Shown: positions 1 through 11,575, numbered from the stretch's first letter. The stretch: DNA of 64,000 nucleotides from Azolla caroliniana (GCA_043228905.1 JBHGNT010000002.1:4526001-4590000), one strand, 5' to 3'. The notes: generated by a model from the sequence alone, not told the origin. Made by a program: numbers and translations.

Positions 1-3000
1 GGCTATAGACTGCAAAATCATCCAGGAAAACTTGCATGAAGGCAGGGATATATTCGCCGAAGATCTCCATGATGATTCGCTGGAAAGTTGCTGGTGCCGT
101 TTTTAGGCCGAACATCATGACTTCGGCCACAAACACCCCCCATTCGGTGACGAACGCTGTCTTCTCCTGGTCGTCGGGGTGCATCCGGATTTGATTGTAT
201 CCGCTGAAGCCGTCTAAAAAGCTATAAACGTCATGGCCAGCGACGGCATCCAGTACTCCATCCGTGAACGGAAGAGGGAATGCATCCGTAATTGTGGCGG
301 CATTTAGTTTCCTGTAATCTACACACACACGGATTTTACCGTTCTTCTTTGGGACGACGACGATGGGGCTCAGCCACGTCGCTTTCTTTACCGACCGTAT
401 GAAGCCCACTCTTAGGAGTTTGTCGATTTCCTCCTTCACTTTGGCGGCGTAGTTGGGGTTCATTCGGTATCGTCTTTGCGCCACTGGTTTCGCGTCCTTG
501 CCTAAGTGGATCTGATGCTGATATAATTGAGGGTCCAGCCCTCGCATGTCTTCGTATGACCAGGCGAATACGTCGCGAAACTCCGTGAGAAGTTTGATCA
601 TCGCCGCTTTATCTTCCGGCTTCATTTCTTTGGCGATGTGTACCGGCTTTGATTCGTCCTTGCTTCCTAGGTTCACTTCGTCGAGCTGGGATGCTTTTAC
701 CCGTTGGGAAACGGCCATTTCCCGTTCCAACGCTTCCTGTGCTTGCCGTAATTCCCGAATCGCATCTTTGTCTGGTTCGGCTTCGGTGTCGTCCCGCTGC
801 GGCAAGTATGCGGCTACGGCTTCAGCTACGTCTATCTCGAAGAGTGGTACGATCTTCGGATGTTCCTCCAAGTACTGGGCTTCTTCGTCGTCTGCCAATC
901 CTTCAAGCATGTTCACACATTCCGCATACAGCGGTGTGCATTCCTTACCGTTGCTCGTCCGTGGTTGTGTCGGTACCCGGACCTTGGCTTTTCCGCGCCG
1001 GAAGGTAATCATATTTTTTCGCCAATTTTGCTTGATGTGTGCTGTTTTCAACCATGGTCTGCCCAGCAGCAGTGGGTACGCGCCTTGCGCCTGTAGCTGC
1101 AGCACTACAGCCGAGATGTGAAATGTGTGGCCTCCTATGGTGACTTCCAATTTCCGTATTAAGCCCGTCGGCCGTACAGAGCTCGTATCCGCCATCCGTA
1201 GCCAGAACGGACATGGCTCCCATTCATGTATACCCAAGGCATCACACGTGCGAAGGCTTATTACGTTCACTCCGGAACCTCCATCGATTACTGTGCCAGG
1301 AAGTTCGTGCCCTTTGACAATAGCTGTGATCACCGGACTACTAGTGTCCACCACCGTCGGTCCCTCCTCCGGATTCGAGAAGAGGACTGGTGCCGGTTGG
1401 GCTATACCGTCTGTCATGACCGTTTTTAGTCCTTCTGTGAATCGCGGCACGAGCTGCAAGAGTCTTCCTAATGGTAACGTGATCTGACATTCTTGTAGTG
1501 CTTGCCATGTCTCGTTTTCTGGGTGGCTACCGCCGGCACTCCCTATGGTCTTCGCCCTTTGCCGTTCCGCGTCCGCGACGTTCCTTTCATTGGCTTCCTT
1601 CACCCATTCCGTCGCCTGTTTTCGTATGGCCTCTTGTGTTTCCCATTCTTTGGCCATGCCTTTCGACCGTGTGGTTACTTGCTGTAAATCCGCCACTTCC
1701 GGAACCACCATATTAACTGCTGGTCGTTTCTCGTAGCTCTTTACCGGGCACTGGTTACTGTAGTGGCCTTCCTGCCTGCAGTAGTAGCAGTACTCTTTAC
1801 GGGTATTGCTGGATTCAGCATTGCTGGTAGCCGGAGTCGGTCCCGTAGCGAGTGGTGCGTTCTGTGCCGGTTGGCTCCTTGGGGTTCCATGTTCCGGGTC
1901 CCTAGGGTGACCACCTTTCTTGAAATTACGTTTCTTATTATTCTTATGTTTATTTCGGTAGTCCGGTCGTGGTGGATCGTAAAATCGGCCGTAGTCCTCC
2001 TGGTGCCTTCGGTAACCAGGGGAATTGTCTCTGTCGTATTGCTCGTGTCGCCTGTTGGGCTCCCGATAACGGTCCGATCGCTCATACCGGTCGTAGTTAT
2101 CACGCCGATTCCCGTACCGGCCATCATTCTCTTGCCTCTCTCCGTACCGGACATCCTGTGCCGGTCGGTACCGGTTCATTTTTTGCCAACGATCTTCATC
2201 TTCGTCTTGGCTGCTTCTTGGCTCGATCCGTCGGACGGGTGGTGCTTGTCGGTTTAACAGGTTATACTCGCACCGGTCCGTTGTATGACTCTTGGATTGA
2301 CAAATCACACACTGAGTGCGCATGGTGCACTCTACTGCCGAGTGTCCGGCATTCAAGCAGATTGTGCATTGAATTGCCTGCCGGAACCGGAGATCTTCCT
2401 CGGTGGGTAACGCCCGTTGCAGTGTTCCCAGCGTAAGCCATGAGCTTGTCTTTTCCATTTCTCTGACCCGGTCAATGACCTGATCGATGGTGCATCCTCG
2501 AAAGTCGATCACCGTACACACCGTGCGTAACGGTTCCCGGAGTGCGTTTAAAAATATCGTCCGTAATTCCTCCTCCGGGGGTGCACGGGCAAGCTGGCTA
2601 TGCATTCGTTGGAAACGGATGACGAATTGGGGAATGCTTTCCCCTGCCTCCTGTCGGATCGTATAAAACAGGCCCACCATTGTCGTCTGGTCGACCTCCT
2701 TGTGGAAAAAATGCAAGAATTTTGCTTTTAATTCTGCAAATGTTGTGATGGTCGCCGGGTCCTGCGACCGCCGCCATGTGTCGCTGGTCCCTCCAACGTG
2801 ACTCCGAATTCCGCTATTTTCGAGCGTTCTTCTTCCTCCGGTGTCATTCGCTGGGACGTGTGATTTGCTTCCCATGTCTGCTCGAAGTCATCAACATGCG
2901 CTTCCGCGTCCGGATCATCGCGATACTTTGAGTATTGGAACGGCATGTCGTCGTCCAGTATTAGGCCGCGGTTTAGTGGCGTTTGTTGATATCTTTCCGG

Positions 3001-3537
3001 TTCTTTTTCCGGTTCCACTTCCGGTTCTTTTGCCGGTGCTTTTTCCGGTTCTTTTTCCGGCTCTTCTTCCGGTACCTTTGCCGGCTCTTTCGTTGGTGTT
3101 GGTGTCTTGACGGCTTCCGTTTGCGGTTCCGGATAGCCCTGGTTGAGCGGTTCCGGTTCTGGAGTCGGCACGGTATCCGACCCGTCGTCTTCCGGGCCGC
3201 CGGGGGTATCGTTGCTGCTCCGGTAGTTCGTGTGCACGCTGTATCCCCCTTCGGAATCCGATTCGTAGGCTGAAAAGGCTTCTGCCTCGTTTTCTCCGCT
3301 TGCCAGCGCCTCCAGGAGGCGTTCGGTTTCCCGGAGACTACTTAGACTGCTTCCGTCGTCCTGGTCGCGAGTTTGCCGTACCCGGAGAGATTCCTCCGCG
3401 ACTCTCCGGATCTCGTTGGAGAACGAACGATCCGAGCGAATTTCCTGCGCTGCTTGCTGGAAAGTCTCACGCCGTCTTTGCCGTTCGGCGAGGCGTCGAG
3501 CTCGGTCTGTAACCAAGTCGTGCGTTGGTCTAGTCAT
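1..3537 (-). pseudogene. Gypsy gag-pol polyprotein, one frameshift, truncated by window edge
   Basis: Starts at ATG 3537 with an Arg-rich, then Glu/Pro-rich region of Lys-Glu-Pro-type repeats (about 3000-3110). A frameshift near 2776-2785 then moves to the frame that appears to stay open to the window edge. In that frame: the Retrotrans_gag core (about 2740-2420); three CX2CX4HX4C zinc knuckles at 2327-2368, 2270-2311 and 1748-1789; an aspartic protease with DGGSG (Asp codon at 1283-1285); and reverse transcriptase with FGLKTAPATFQR and the catalytic FLDDF (14-28). Gag and pol share one frame, so a single polyprotein is likely. One frameshift, consistent with a 1-base loss, separates the N-terminal 250 or so residues from the rest; a sequencing error cannot be excluded. 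I did not check every codon of this frame for stops. Confidence 0.85.
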
Positions 3538-3564
3538 CCATTACCGTCGTTCGCTGCGAGAAAG

Positions 3565-3582
3565 CAGGAATCGTGGTCGCCA
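3565..3582 (-). other. Primer-binding site of the gypsy element
   Basis: Six bases inside the LTR the minus strand reads TGGCGACCACG, starting with the TGG that pairs with a tRNA CCA end. TGGCGAC is the start seen in primer sites of Ogre/Tat-type plant elements, usually assigned to tRNA-Arg. The tRNA identity is inferred, not proven. Confidence 0.55.
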
Positions 3583-3588
3583 AAACTG

Positions 3589-4007
3589 TGTTATTCTCTA
3601 GCCGGACAAGGCCTAACACAAGGTGTCACGGAGACACTTCACCAAAGGGTGATTACGGCATAGGATTAAGATTCAACGATTACACCGACTTACATAGGTT
3701 ACACGATTAGAATGCTTCGGTTAATTACACGCGTAAGATATAACAGTAATTACAGAACGGAAATCAAGACAGAAGTATAAACAACATAAGCTCTATTAAT
3801 TATCCGCTGTCATTACAATGGGGTCCGGGCCTTTAAATAGGTTTCCGGCCCGTAGTACAAAACGGTGCCTCTCGCACCTATTCGGGATCCGTCCGGATCT
3901 GGAACGGCATACCGTTTCCAGTCCGTCCGTCCACACTATGCTCATTTACAACCATATCTAATTAATTCCTTCACTCCGTATTTTGGACTCCTTGCCGGCC
4001 GGTAACA
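3589..4007 (-). repeat. 5' LTR of the gypsy element
   Basis: The 419-bp block starts TGTTA and ends TAACA, the short inverted ends expected of an LTR, and lies directly outside the primer site and gag start. On the minus strand it contains a TATA-like CTATTTAAAGG near 3832-3843 that could be its promoter. Only one LTR is in the window, so the limits rest on the terminal motif and on the position of the primer site, not on comparison of two copies. Confidence 0.7.
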
Positions 4008-4417
4008 TCACTTTTATGTCAACTTTTTAGTTTCTTTTTTATCTTTAGTTTTCTCGCTCATTATAATATAATCTTGTTACTCTTATGAGTTGCTTGACTA
4101 AAATTAAGCACTAATTAGCCCAAACCCTAATCACTCCTCTTTTGTATGTGTTGATGATCTCTCTTCTTTAATCGATGTGTCTTAGTATTTCCATGTGCAA
4201 CTTTGTGCTTCCATATGTGTATATACTTCTTAATTAGGGTTATCATAGTGAGGTGAAAGTATGGGTTCATGAGGTTAGTAGCTAAAGAGGGATTGACAAC
4301 AATTCTACCTTGGTTCACCACCAATAGGGTATATGAAAGTCTAAATCCCTCAACCAAGTATATTGGCATAGAGGCAAAACTCCACCGATACATAGATGTG
4401 GTTTTTGCATAGCACAC
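4008..4417. other. Spacer between gypsy LTR and old copia fragment
   Basis: AT-rich sequence with no credible coding capacity. It may be the upstream part of the decayed copia copy that follows, but I cannot align it to anything. Confidence 0.4.
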
Positions 4418-4640
4418 TTGGAGACAACACAAAGAGTTTCAAAGGCAATACCAAATAAACCGAAATATTGGTATGACAAAAGCCTTCCCACACTAAGGTG
4501 GACTGTTGAAGAAAGAAAAGTGACACAAATCACTAAATATGTCACCAACCATGGTCATGATGAGTATAAGGACATGTTTGTAATGAAGCACAAGGTCGAT
4601 TCCATTTCGAGGATGTGTGGTTCGTGTATTGAGGTGTGTC
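4418..4640 (+). mobile_element. Decayed copia copy (left half), host of the young insertion
   Basis: The translation near 4546-4600 contains DMFVMKHK, matching FMMKHR in the intact copia just before its protease. It then reads EDVWFVY-stop-GV up to the insertion point, where the intact copy reads EDIWFVDSGAS. The sequence therefore belongs to an older relative with a ruined protease active site (Asp changed, stop gained). It continues after the young element at 10077. Confidence 0.75.
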
Positions 4641-5020
4641 TGTTGAGAATCAAGCTCAACTTGGTCTAGTGTGTGAACTCACCTTGAGAGTGAAGAGACA
4701 CTCCAACGGTCAAGAGTCACCATTATGTCACCACTTTGTATTCTAGCATTTAGTATGAGTCATAGAATCATATTCTATGACACATAACTTATGAGCTTTC
4801 ACATTCCCCATGCTCCATGAGCCTTGTAGTTAATGAAGAGAGAGGGTGACTACATAAAGCACCCTCCTCCCACCTTGTAGAATGTTGAGTCTTTCTCCTT
4901 TGCTAATATACTTAACCTTGCGTATACTCTGTGTGTCTCTCTCTCTCTATCTCATAGACACATACACACACAGTTCACACCTATTCCGCTTCACAAGAAT
5001 CCATCTCTTGATTCTTTACA
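4641..5020 (+). repeat. Copia 5' LTR
   Basis: Begins TGTTGAGAATC and ends ATTCTTTACA. It matches the 3' LTR at all but three positions plus one GT-repeat indel, and is preceded by gtgtc (target duplication). A run of GT and CT dinucleotides near its end varies in length between the two LTRs. Confidence 0.97.
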
Positions 5021-5033
5021 TGGTATCAGAGCG
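5021..5033 (+). other. Copia primer-binding site (initiator Met tRNA)
   Basis: TGGTATCAGAGCG follows the LTR with no gap. TGGTATCAGAGC is the complement of the 3' end of plant initiator methionine tRNA and the usual primer site of plant copia elements. Confidence 0.95.
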
Positions 5034-5179
5034 ATTTGGTAGCTCAATCTAGCCCATTCGCCTCATCGTGATCGTGTGTTGTGCTCTACGCCAACGACCA
5101 AGAACCGGTTCATAGCTATCGTAGCTTCGCTACATAGCTCGCATTCGAAGAGAGAAGAAGAAGAAAAAAAATCGATATA

Positions 5180-8100
5180 ATGAATACTCAAATGGGGAGC
5201 GCTCTCCCAACCGAGAAGTTGGATCAAAACAACTTTGCATTTTGGGAGTACAAGATGCACCAATACCTTGTCGGACAAGGCTATTGGAGCTACATCAAAG
5301 GAACGTATGAAGACCGACCCGCCGAAGCGGCTCCCGGATACGCGACATGGGAGCAAGCTGCAAGCCGCGTGATGTATTTTTTGGCGACATGTGTTCACGA
5401 TCACATGCTCGGTTACATTCGAGAAGCCAAGACGCCGAAGGAAGCGTGGGAAAATCTACGAAAGATTTTCGCTGCCAACACGACCGCGAGGAAGCTTCAA
5501 CTCCGCCAAGAGTTGAACAACATTCAACAAAGGGACATGTCCATCACGACATACACCTTGAAGATCAAGGAGCTTTGCGACTCGCTCGGCTCAATAAGCA
5601 TAAGTATAGATGATGATGAGATGGTGCAAATATGCCTTGGCGGCCTCGCACCACGGTTCGCCGCAATGCGAACCGCTGTTCTAGCACGGGAGAAATCTCC
5701 CTCCTTCTTCGAGCTCCAATCAATACTATTGGTCGAAAAAAACCACGTGCGTACAATGAGCAATGAGTCGAAAGGCCACATGCTCTACACGCACTCTAAT
5801 GGAGGAAGAGGACGCGGACGAGCGAGAGGCCGATTCAGCCAAGGACAAGGCGGGCGAGGTCCGACCTACGACAACAACTCCCAATTTCGGCCGCAAAACG
5901 GAGGCCAAGCTTCCACTCCGGCCCGAGCCGTCAAAACGCAACCGAATGCGGATATTGCGGAAAGCTCGGTCACCACGAAGGAGAGTGTCGAAAGAAGATG
6001 CGTGAATCGGCTTCCACAAGCCGACAACTCACGAATTACGCGCACAATTCTGACTACGAAGAGTATAGCGGAATGTACGGGCACAACTCCGACTACGAGG
6101 ATCGTGGCGGAATGTACGCATACAACTCCGACCGTGGCAGAATGTTCATGATGAAACATAGAGCAAAGTCTATGTCGGCCTCTACCTCAACTAGTGCCCT
6201 CAATCCGGAGGACATATGGTTTGTTGACTCCGGAGCCTCAAACCATATGACATCCCACAAAGAATGGTTTCTCGAACTTCGAGAGCCGGAGCGACCCGGT
6301 TATGTCGAAACCAGAGATGATACTACGCACCCGATTCGGCACATCGGCAATGTTCCGTTCGGCGAAAGAGGTAAACAAACATACATTAAAAATGTCTTGC
6401 ATGTACCCACCATCACAAAGAATTTGGTCTCGGTCGGCCAAATGGTTGAGCAAGGGATGCAAGTACGATTCGACCAAGAAGGGTGCTTCATCGAAAAAGA
6501 AGGCCGAATCATCGCACGCGGAAGAAGAGAAGGCCGGATGTTCATTCTCGATTCGCATGAAATGAAATCCGCCATGTTCACGAAAAACACGAAAGCCGAC
6601 TCCGACATAGAGCTATGGCATAAGCGAATCGGCCACATCAATCTCAACAAACTCAAAGCAATGAGATCGAAAGGAGTCGTTATCGGACTCCCGGCATTCA
6701 AAGAGAAGGAGATTGAAGGTGTATGCGAAGCGTGCCAATTCGGCAAGCAACACCAACACCCATTCCCGAAGGAGCGGAATGTGAGCAAAGGCGTACTCAA
6801 CGTAATTCATTCCGATGTATGGGGTCCGGCCCAAACGGTGACATTCGGCGGATGCCGATATTACGTGCTCTTCATCGACGACTTTTCTAGGCACACTTGG
6901 ATCTATCCGATGCGGCAAAAGAGCGAAGTGTTCGGACACTTCCAAAATTTCAAGAATGAAATCGAGAAAGCCATGGGCTGACATGTACGATGCCTTCGAT
7001 CGGATGGCGGCAAGGAGTACTTCTCGGACAATTTCACGACGTATCTCCGAAAGGAAGGAATTCGGCGAGAATTCACTTGCCGACACACTCCGCAACAAAA
7101 CAGAGTAGCCGAGCGCAAAAATCGGCACATCCTCGAAGTAGCGCAGGCCATGATGAACGAGAAGCATATGCCCAAGTCATATTGGGCCGAAGCGGCAAAT
7201 ACGGCCGTCTACCTAATGAACCGGTGCACAACATCTGGCGTGCACGAGGTCACTCCGCACGAAAGATTCTTCGGAAAGAAGTCGAACCTATCACATGTTC
7301 GGATATTCGGCTCCATTGCATACGTGCACATCCTCGACGAGAAGCGTCAAAAGCTCGACCCAAAGTCGGAGAAATGTATCCTCGTAGGATACTCACTAGA
7401 GCAAAAGGGGTACAAGTGCTACAACCCCTCAACTCGAAAATCTCGGGTAAGTCGAGACGTCGTCTTTGACGAGTCCGCATCCTGGTACGCACCAGAGACA
7501 ACTTCGCCTCCGACTCCGCTCGACCCGGAATCCACCGAACAAGAGATAGAGGATGAAGATCATCTTACGCGCATGTTCGAAGAAACTCCGATCACGACCC
7601 GACTGAGCGGACCACAAGAGCCTTTGAACGATCAAAGCACATCACGGCCTAGCCCGAAGATGGACAAAGGCAAGGCGAAAATGGCGGAATACGAAGACGA
7701 TCGCTTCACTGACAATGAGTCAACTCACTCACTCGACAGTGAGTTCGGCGGTTTCGAGGTACCAATCGGAGCAAAGAAAGCCCTCATCTCTGCAAATGAA
7801 AAGCTCCGCCGATCCACTCGTGAAAAGAACCCCGTAAGCCGATTTGGCTACAACGATTATATGGCGTACCATTACGCCTTTATGGTGAAGGTAGCAACAG
7901 TACGGGAGCCGGAAACCTTTTCCGAAGCCGCGAAGGACCCGCGATGGATCGAAGCAATGACCGAGGAGATGCAGGCACTACGGAAGAACGAGACATGGGA
8001 TCTCGTTCCCACCTCACCGCACAAAAAGGCGATCGGATGCAGATGGATCTACAAAGTGAAGTACAACGCGGACGATTCCGTCAACCACTACAAAGCTCGA

Positions 8101-9459
8101 CTCGTAGCGAAAGGATACGCTCAGACACATGGCGTCGACTACGAAGAAACCTTTGCCCCGGTGGCAAAGATGACGACGGTGCGGACCGTAATTGCGATTG
8201 CCGCGGCGAAAGGGTGGCACCTCCATCAGATGGACGTCAAGAACGCCTTTCTACACGGCGAATTAGAAGAGAAGGTGTACATGATCCAACCACCCGGCTT
8301 CAACTCAAGCACCCATCCGAAAGTTGTATGCCGACTCAAGAAGCCACTCTACGGCCTCAAGCAAGCACCGCGTGCTTGGCATTCGAAGATAACGCAATAT
8401 CTTCATCAAATCGGCTTCCGTATGTCAAAACCAAACAACTCCCTCTACATACGAAGCGATTCCGCAAGTCCAATCATCATCATTTTATATGTGGATGACC
8501 TAGTCATTGGAGGTGAGCATCTTGTCGAAATCAATAAAGTGAAATCCCTCCTTTCCGACAAGTTCGAGATGACGGACATGAAGGAGCTCCACTACTTCCT
8601 CGGCATTGAGGTAATTCGGACTCCGGTCGGAATCATGATCTCTCAACGGCACTACATCCTCAACTTGTTATACAAGTTCGGGATGGCTGAGTGCAAATCC
8701 ATGGCAACCCCGCTCGATCGTAATCTCAAACTAGATGCGAACTCCGTCACCAAAGCGTGTGAGCCAACTCAGTATTGGCAACTCATCGGGAGTCTCATCT
8801 ACCTCACGATCACACGACCTGATCTCAGTTATCCGGTCGGTCTCCTTAGCCAATTCATGCAAACACCGCGTGATACTCACTTGGATTGCGCTAAGCGAGT
8901 TCTACGATACATGAGCGGCACAATGGATTACGACATCCTCTGCAAGACCGTGATGCCAATACGACTCGAGGGGTACACAGACGCCGATTGGGCCGGCTAC
9001 AAAGCTGATAGAAGATCAACCTCCGGATTTGTTTTCTCCCTCGGCAACGGAGCAATATCCTGGAGTAGCAAGAAGCAGCCCACCGTCGCTCTTTCGAGTA
9101 CGGAGGCAGAATACAGGGGCGCAGCCGTAGCTGCGTGTGAAGCTATATGGCTCAAGAAGATTTTGAAGGATCTGGGCGTACCCATCAAGGATCCGACTTC
9201 CCTTTACTGCGACAACATGAGCAGTATTTATCTGGCTCAGAACTCGGTGTTCCACGCGCGGACAAAGCACATCGAAGTGCACTATCACTTAATCCGAGAG
9301 CGCGTTCTAGCTAGCGATGTTGACCTACAACACATTAGCACCAATCTTCAAACGGCTGACATTTTCACCAAAGCCTTAGGAGCCGACAAGCTATGGCAAT
9401 TCATGACCGATCTCGGATTGACGATCCCTGACCTGCCAAGCTTGAGGGGGAGTACTTAA
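5180..9459 (+). pseudogene. Copia gag-pol polyprotein, one frameshift and one internal stop
   Basis: ATG 5180 opens a copia Gag (UBN2-like). The Gag frame is left just before the zinc knuckle: CGYCGKLGHHEGEC at 5947-5988 lies in another frame, consistent with a 1-base deletion around 5925-5946. The pol frame then carries protease DSGAS (6226-6240), the His/Cys pre-integrase region (about 6610-6760), the integrase catalytic core with FIDDFSR, a TGA at 6979-6981 where the frame otherwise continues (probably a lost Trp), RSDGGKEY, AERKNRH, reverse transcriptase with YVDDLVIGG (about 8488-8514), RNase H with DADWAG, and a stop at 9457-9459. The polyprotein is otherwise full length. It copies element RNA and integrates the cDNA. 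Only these two lesions stop it; either could be sequencing error. Confidence 0.93.
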
Positions 9460-9685
9460 GACACTACACAATAACGCGTAGATTCCGCAACCACGCAACA
9501 AAGTCGCGAAGAAAGACGCAAGCCAAAGCACAGACTTCGTAACTACACACAACGCAAGCTGGAGCATGGATTCCGCAACTCCGCATACATGCGAGTCGAC
9601 ACGAGTTGACGCGGACTCCAGAACGCAAGTTGAAGCGGATTTCGGATACAGTCTGAAATCGACCCGACTTGAGCTTGAGGGGGCG

Positions 9686-10071
9686 TGTTGAGAATCAAGC
9701 TCAACTTGGTCTAGTGTGTGAACTCACCTTGAGAGTGAAGAGACACTCCAACGGTCAAGAGTCACCATTATGTCACCACTTTGTATTCTAGCATCTAGTA
9801 TGAGTCATAGAATCATATTCTATGACACATAACTTATGAGCTTTCACATTCCCCATGCTCCATGAGCCTTGTAGTTAATGAAGAGAGAGGGTGACTACAT
9901 AAAGCACCCTCCTCCCACCTTGTAGAATGTTGAGTCTTTCTCCTTTGCTAATATACTTAAACTTGCGTATACTCTGTGTGTGTGTGTCTCTCTCTCTCTA
10001 TCTCATACACACATACACACACAGTTCACACCTATTCCGCTTCACAAGAATCCATCTCTTGATTCTTTACA
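9686..10071 (+). repeat. Copia 3' LTR
   Basis: 386 bp, TGTTGAG to TTTACA, preceded by a purine-rich tract (GAGGGGGCG) and followed by the target duplication gtgtc at 10072-10076. It has six more bases of GT repeat than the 5' LTR. Confidence 0.97.
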
Positions 10072-10212
10072 GTGTCCAATCACATGACGACTCATGATAA
10101 ATGGTTAAGTGACCTGGCTATGTAGAGACAAGTGAAGACACCACATCTTATGCGACAAAGGTAGGGCATAAAAAATGCATGAAGAATGTATTGCTTGTTC
10201 TCACAACCATGA
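10072..10212 (+). mobile_element. Decayed copia copy (right half)
   Basis: Directly after the duplicated gtgtc, the frame across the insertion site resumes with SNHMTTHDKWLSDL. This matches SNHMTSHKEWFLEL of the intact element just after its DSGAS motif. Stops and frameshifts follow within 100 bases. It is the right-hand part of the old copy that the young copia interrupted. Confidence 0.75.
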
Positions 10213-10331
10213 AAAATGCTTTTAAGCTCTTCAGTGTCTAATTGACACTTGTATATTTTTCTTTATTCTTTGTGGGTTTTCACCTCACTTTGAGGTTTCC
10301 CACTAGTAATAAAAGTGTTACTAAAAAAAAA
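10213..10331 (+). repeat. LINE-type 3' tail, copy 1
   Basis: About 118 bp from GCTTTTAAGCTC through TTTGTGGGTTTTCACCTC and a polyadenylation-like AATAAAAG to a run of A. A second copy lies on the other strand at 38946-39063. The A-tail and the AATAAA-like signal are those of a 5'-truncated LINE 3' end. The parent element is not in the window. Confidence 0.6.
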
Positions 10332-11030
10332 ATGATAGTGCTAAGTTTGAGCACGAAACACTTGTTCCCTTACCAATGGTATATTGCAACTAAAGTTGTT
10401 GCAGTATTATAGTTAAATCAAGCCAATGATGAGAATGTTAAAGTCATTGAAGATCCGATTGAAGCCACATGGCTTCACACGTGATGATGATTGCGCCCCT
10501 ATAGTTTGCTTATGTTCTTGATAGAGACACAGCATGTTGCTTTTTGCTAATCCATGCATTGCTCCCCCAGTAAGAATGTGAATCTTGAAATTATCTTCAA
10601 TCTATGGGACTAGTGTTTGGGTCGTGCATACGTGTAGCCTTAGATTTGAATGAAGACTCCCACTTCATTGAATCTTGAAATTATGGTTAGGTCAGGTTGT
10701 GCTTCAAGGCTTGTAATCCTTCATACCGAATTCGATTAACACATTCAAAATGCAATATTGTTGCAATATCAAGATACCACGAGTGGTGAGAATGATTTTT
10801 ATACCAACAAAGTAGAGAAGTGTGTGCATATTCATACATTTTGAAAGTCGTGGTGGTTAGAGACTTCACTTTCTTGATTGTAGGTAATTACTGTTCTCCT
10901 TTGATTATTAGAGTCATCAACCTACAAAGAGGAAGAATATAGTACTGTATGAGTCAACCTCCACATAGAGGGAGTTGTCTAACTTGGATAGCCATGGGTG
11001 TTGCTTAAGACCATTTAATGGTTTCTTGAG
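10332..11030. other. Spacer, nothing recognised
   Basis: AT-rich sequence with only short accidental open frames. It may be further decayed retroelement DNA, but I could not match it to a domain. Confidence 0.4.
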
Positions 11031-11575
11031 GCAACATACTATGTACGAGTGAGGTTATGATATTTTGATTGGAATTAGGGTGGTGGTTGCATTTAGACCT
11101 CTTCATTAAGCTCTCCTTCGAGGACTTCATGCATTATTTATGTCCCTTTGGTGGAGTTGTCACCTTTTCACTACAATTAGCGTTAAAATGGTCCCAATTG
11201 TAGTCATATTATTCATAGATGTGAAGGTCTCACCATAATCAACATTGTACATTTGAGCATAGCCTTTCATGACAAGTCGAGCCTTGTATAGGTCGACATT
11301 GTACATTTGAGCATAGCCTTTCATGACAAGTTGATTGGAATCAGGGTGGTGGTTGCATTTAGACCTCTTCATTAAGCTCTCATTGGAGGAAGGCATTATT
11401 TATGTCCCTTTGGTGGAGTTGTCACATTTTCACTACAATTAGCACTAATATGGTCCTAATTGTTGTCATATTATTCGTAGATGTGAAGGTCTCGCCATAA
11501 TCGACATTCTACATTTAAGTATAGCCCTTCATGACAAGTTGAGCCTTGTATAGGTTCACGCGTAAATCCTTGGAT
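11030..11575 (-). mobile_element. Decayed copia reverse transcriptase with a tandem duplication
   Basis: On the minus strand the translation reads YKARLVMKGYAQMYNVDYGE and TFTSMNNMTTIGTI, close to the intact copia YKARLVAKGYAQ and TFAPVAKMTTVRT. Two stretches of about 265 bp (from about 11075 and about 11340) repeat each other in tandem. Inside the first, the GYAQMYNVD segment is itself repeated. This is a fossil with no coding capacity. Confidence 0.75.

Larger units (their letters stand above)
1..4007 (-). mobile_element. Ty3/gypsy LTR retrotransposon, 5' part, cut by window edge
   Basis: The left end of the window is the 5' part of a Ty3/gypsy element read on the minus strand: 5' LTR (3589-4007), primer-binding site (around 3565-3582), gag with three zinc knuckles, protease and the front of reverse transcriptase. 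The rest of pol and the 3' LTR lie outside the window. The element is clearly richer in GC than the flanking spacer. Five bases just outside the LTR (4008-4012, tcact) would be one copy of a target-site duplication, but the partner is off-window. The order protease then reverse transcriptase identifies Ty3/gypsy; no integrase or chromodomain can be seen to place it in a clade. The primer site beginning TGGCGAC suggests a non-chromovirus (Tat/Ogre/Athila-like) lineage; that part is inference. Confidence 0.9.
4641..10071 (+). mobile_element. Ty1/copia retrotransposon, nearly intact
   Basis: Complete element: 5' LTR 4641-5020 (380 bp), initiator-Met primer site at 5021, gag-pol 5180-9459, purine-rich tract before the 3' LTR (around 9675-9684), and 3' LTR 9686-10071 (386 bp). 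The 5-base target-site duplication gtgtc is perfect (4636-4640 and 10072-10076). The LTRs differ by three substitutions and a 6-base GT-repeat length change, so the insertion is recent. Domain order gag, protease, integrase, reverse transcriptase, RNase H is that of Ty1/copia. It is inserted into an older copia relative. One frameshift and one stop codon make this copy non-autonomous as read. Confidence 0.97.

Noticed and set aside
1763-2436. Plus-strand frames of 155-164 aa in the gypsy region
   Set aside because: Shadows of the minus-strand gag-pol frame, which carries the zinc knuckles and catalytic motifs.
5925-5990. Programmed ribosomal frameshift between copia gag and pol
   Set aside because: The frame change falls before the Gag zinc knuckle, not at a gag-pol border, and I see no slippery heptamer. 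A 1-base deletion is simpler.
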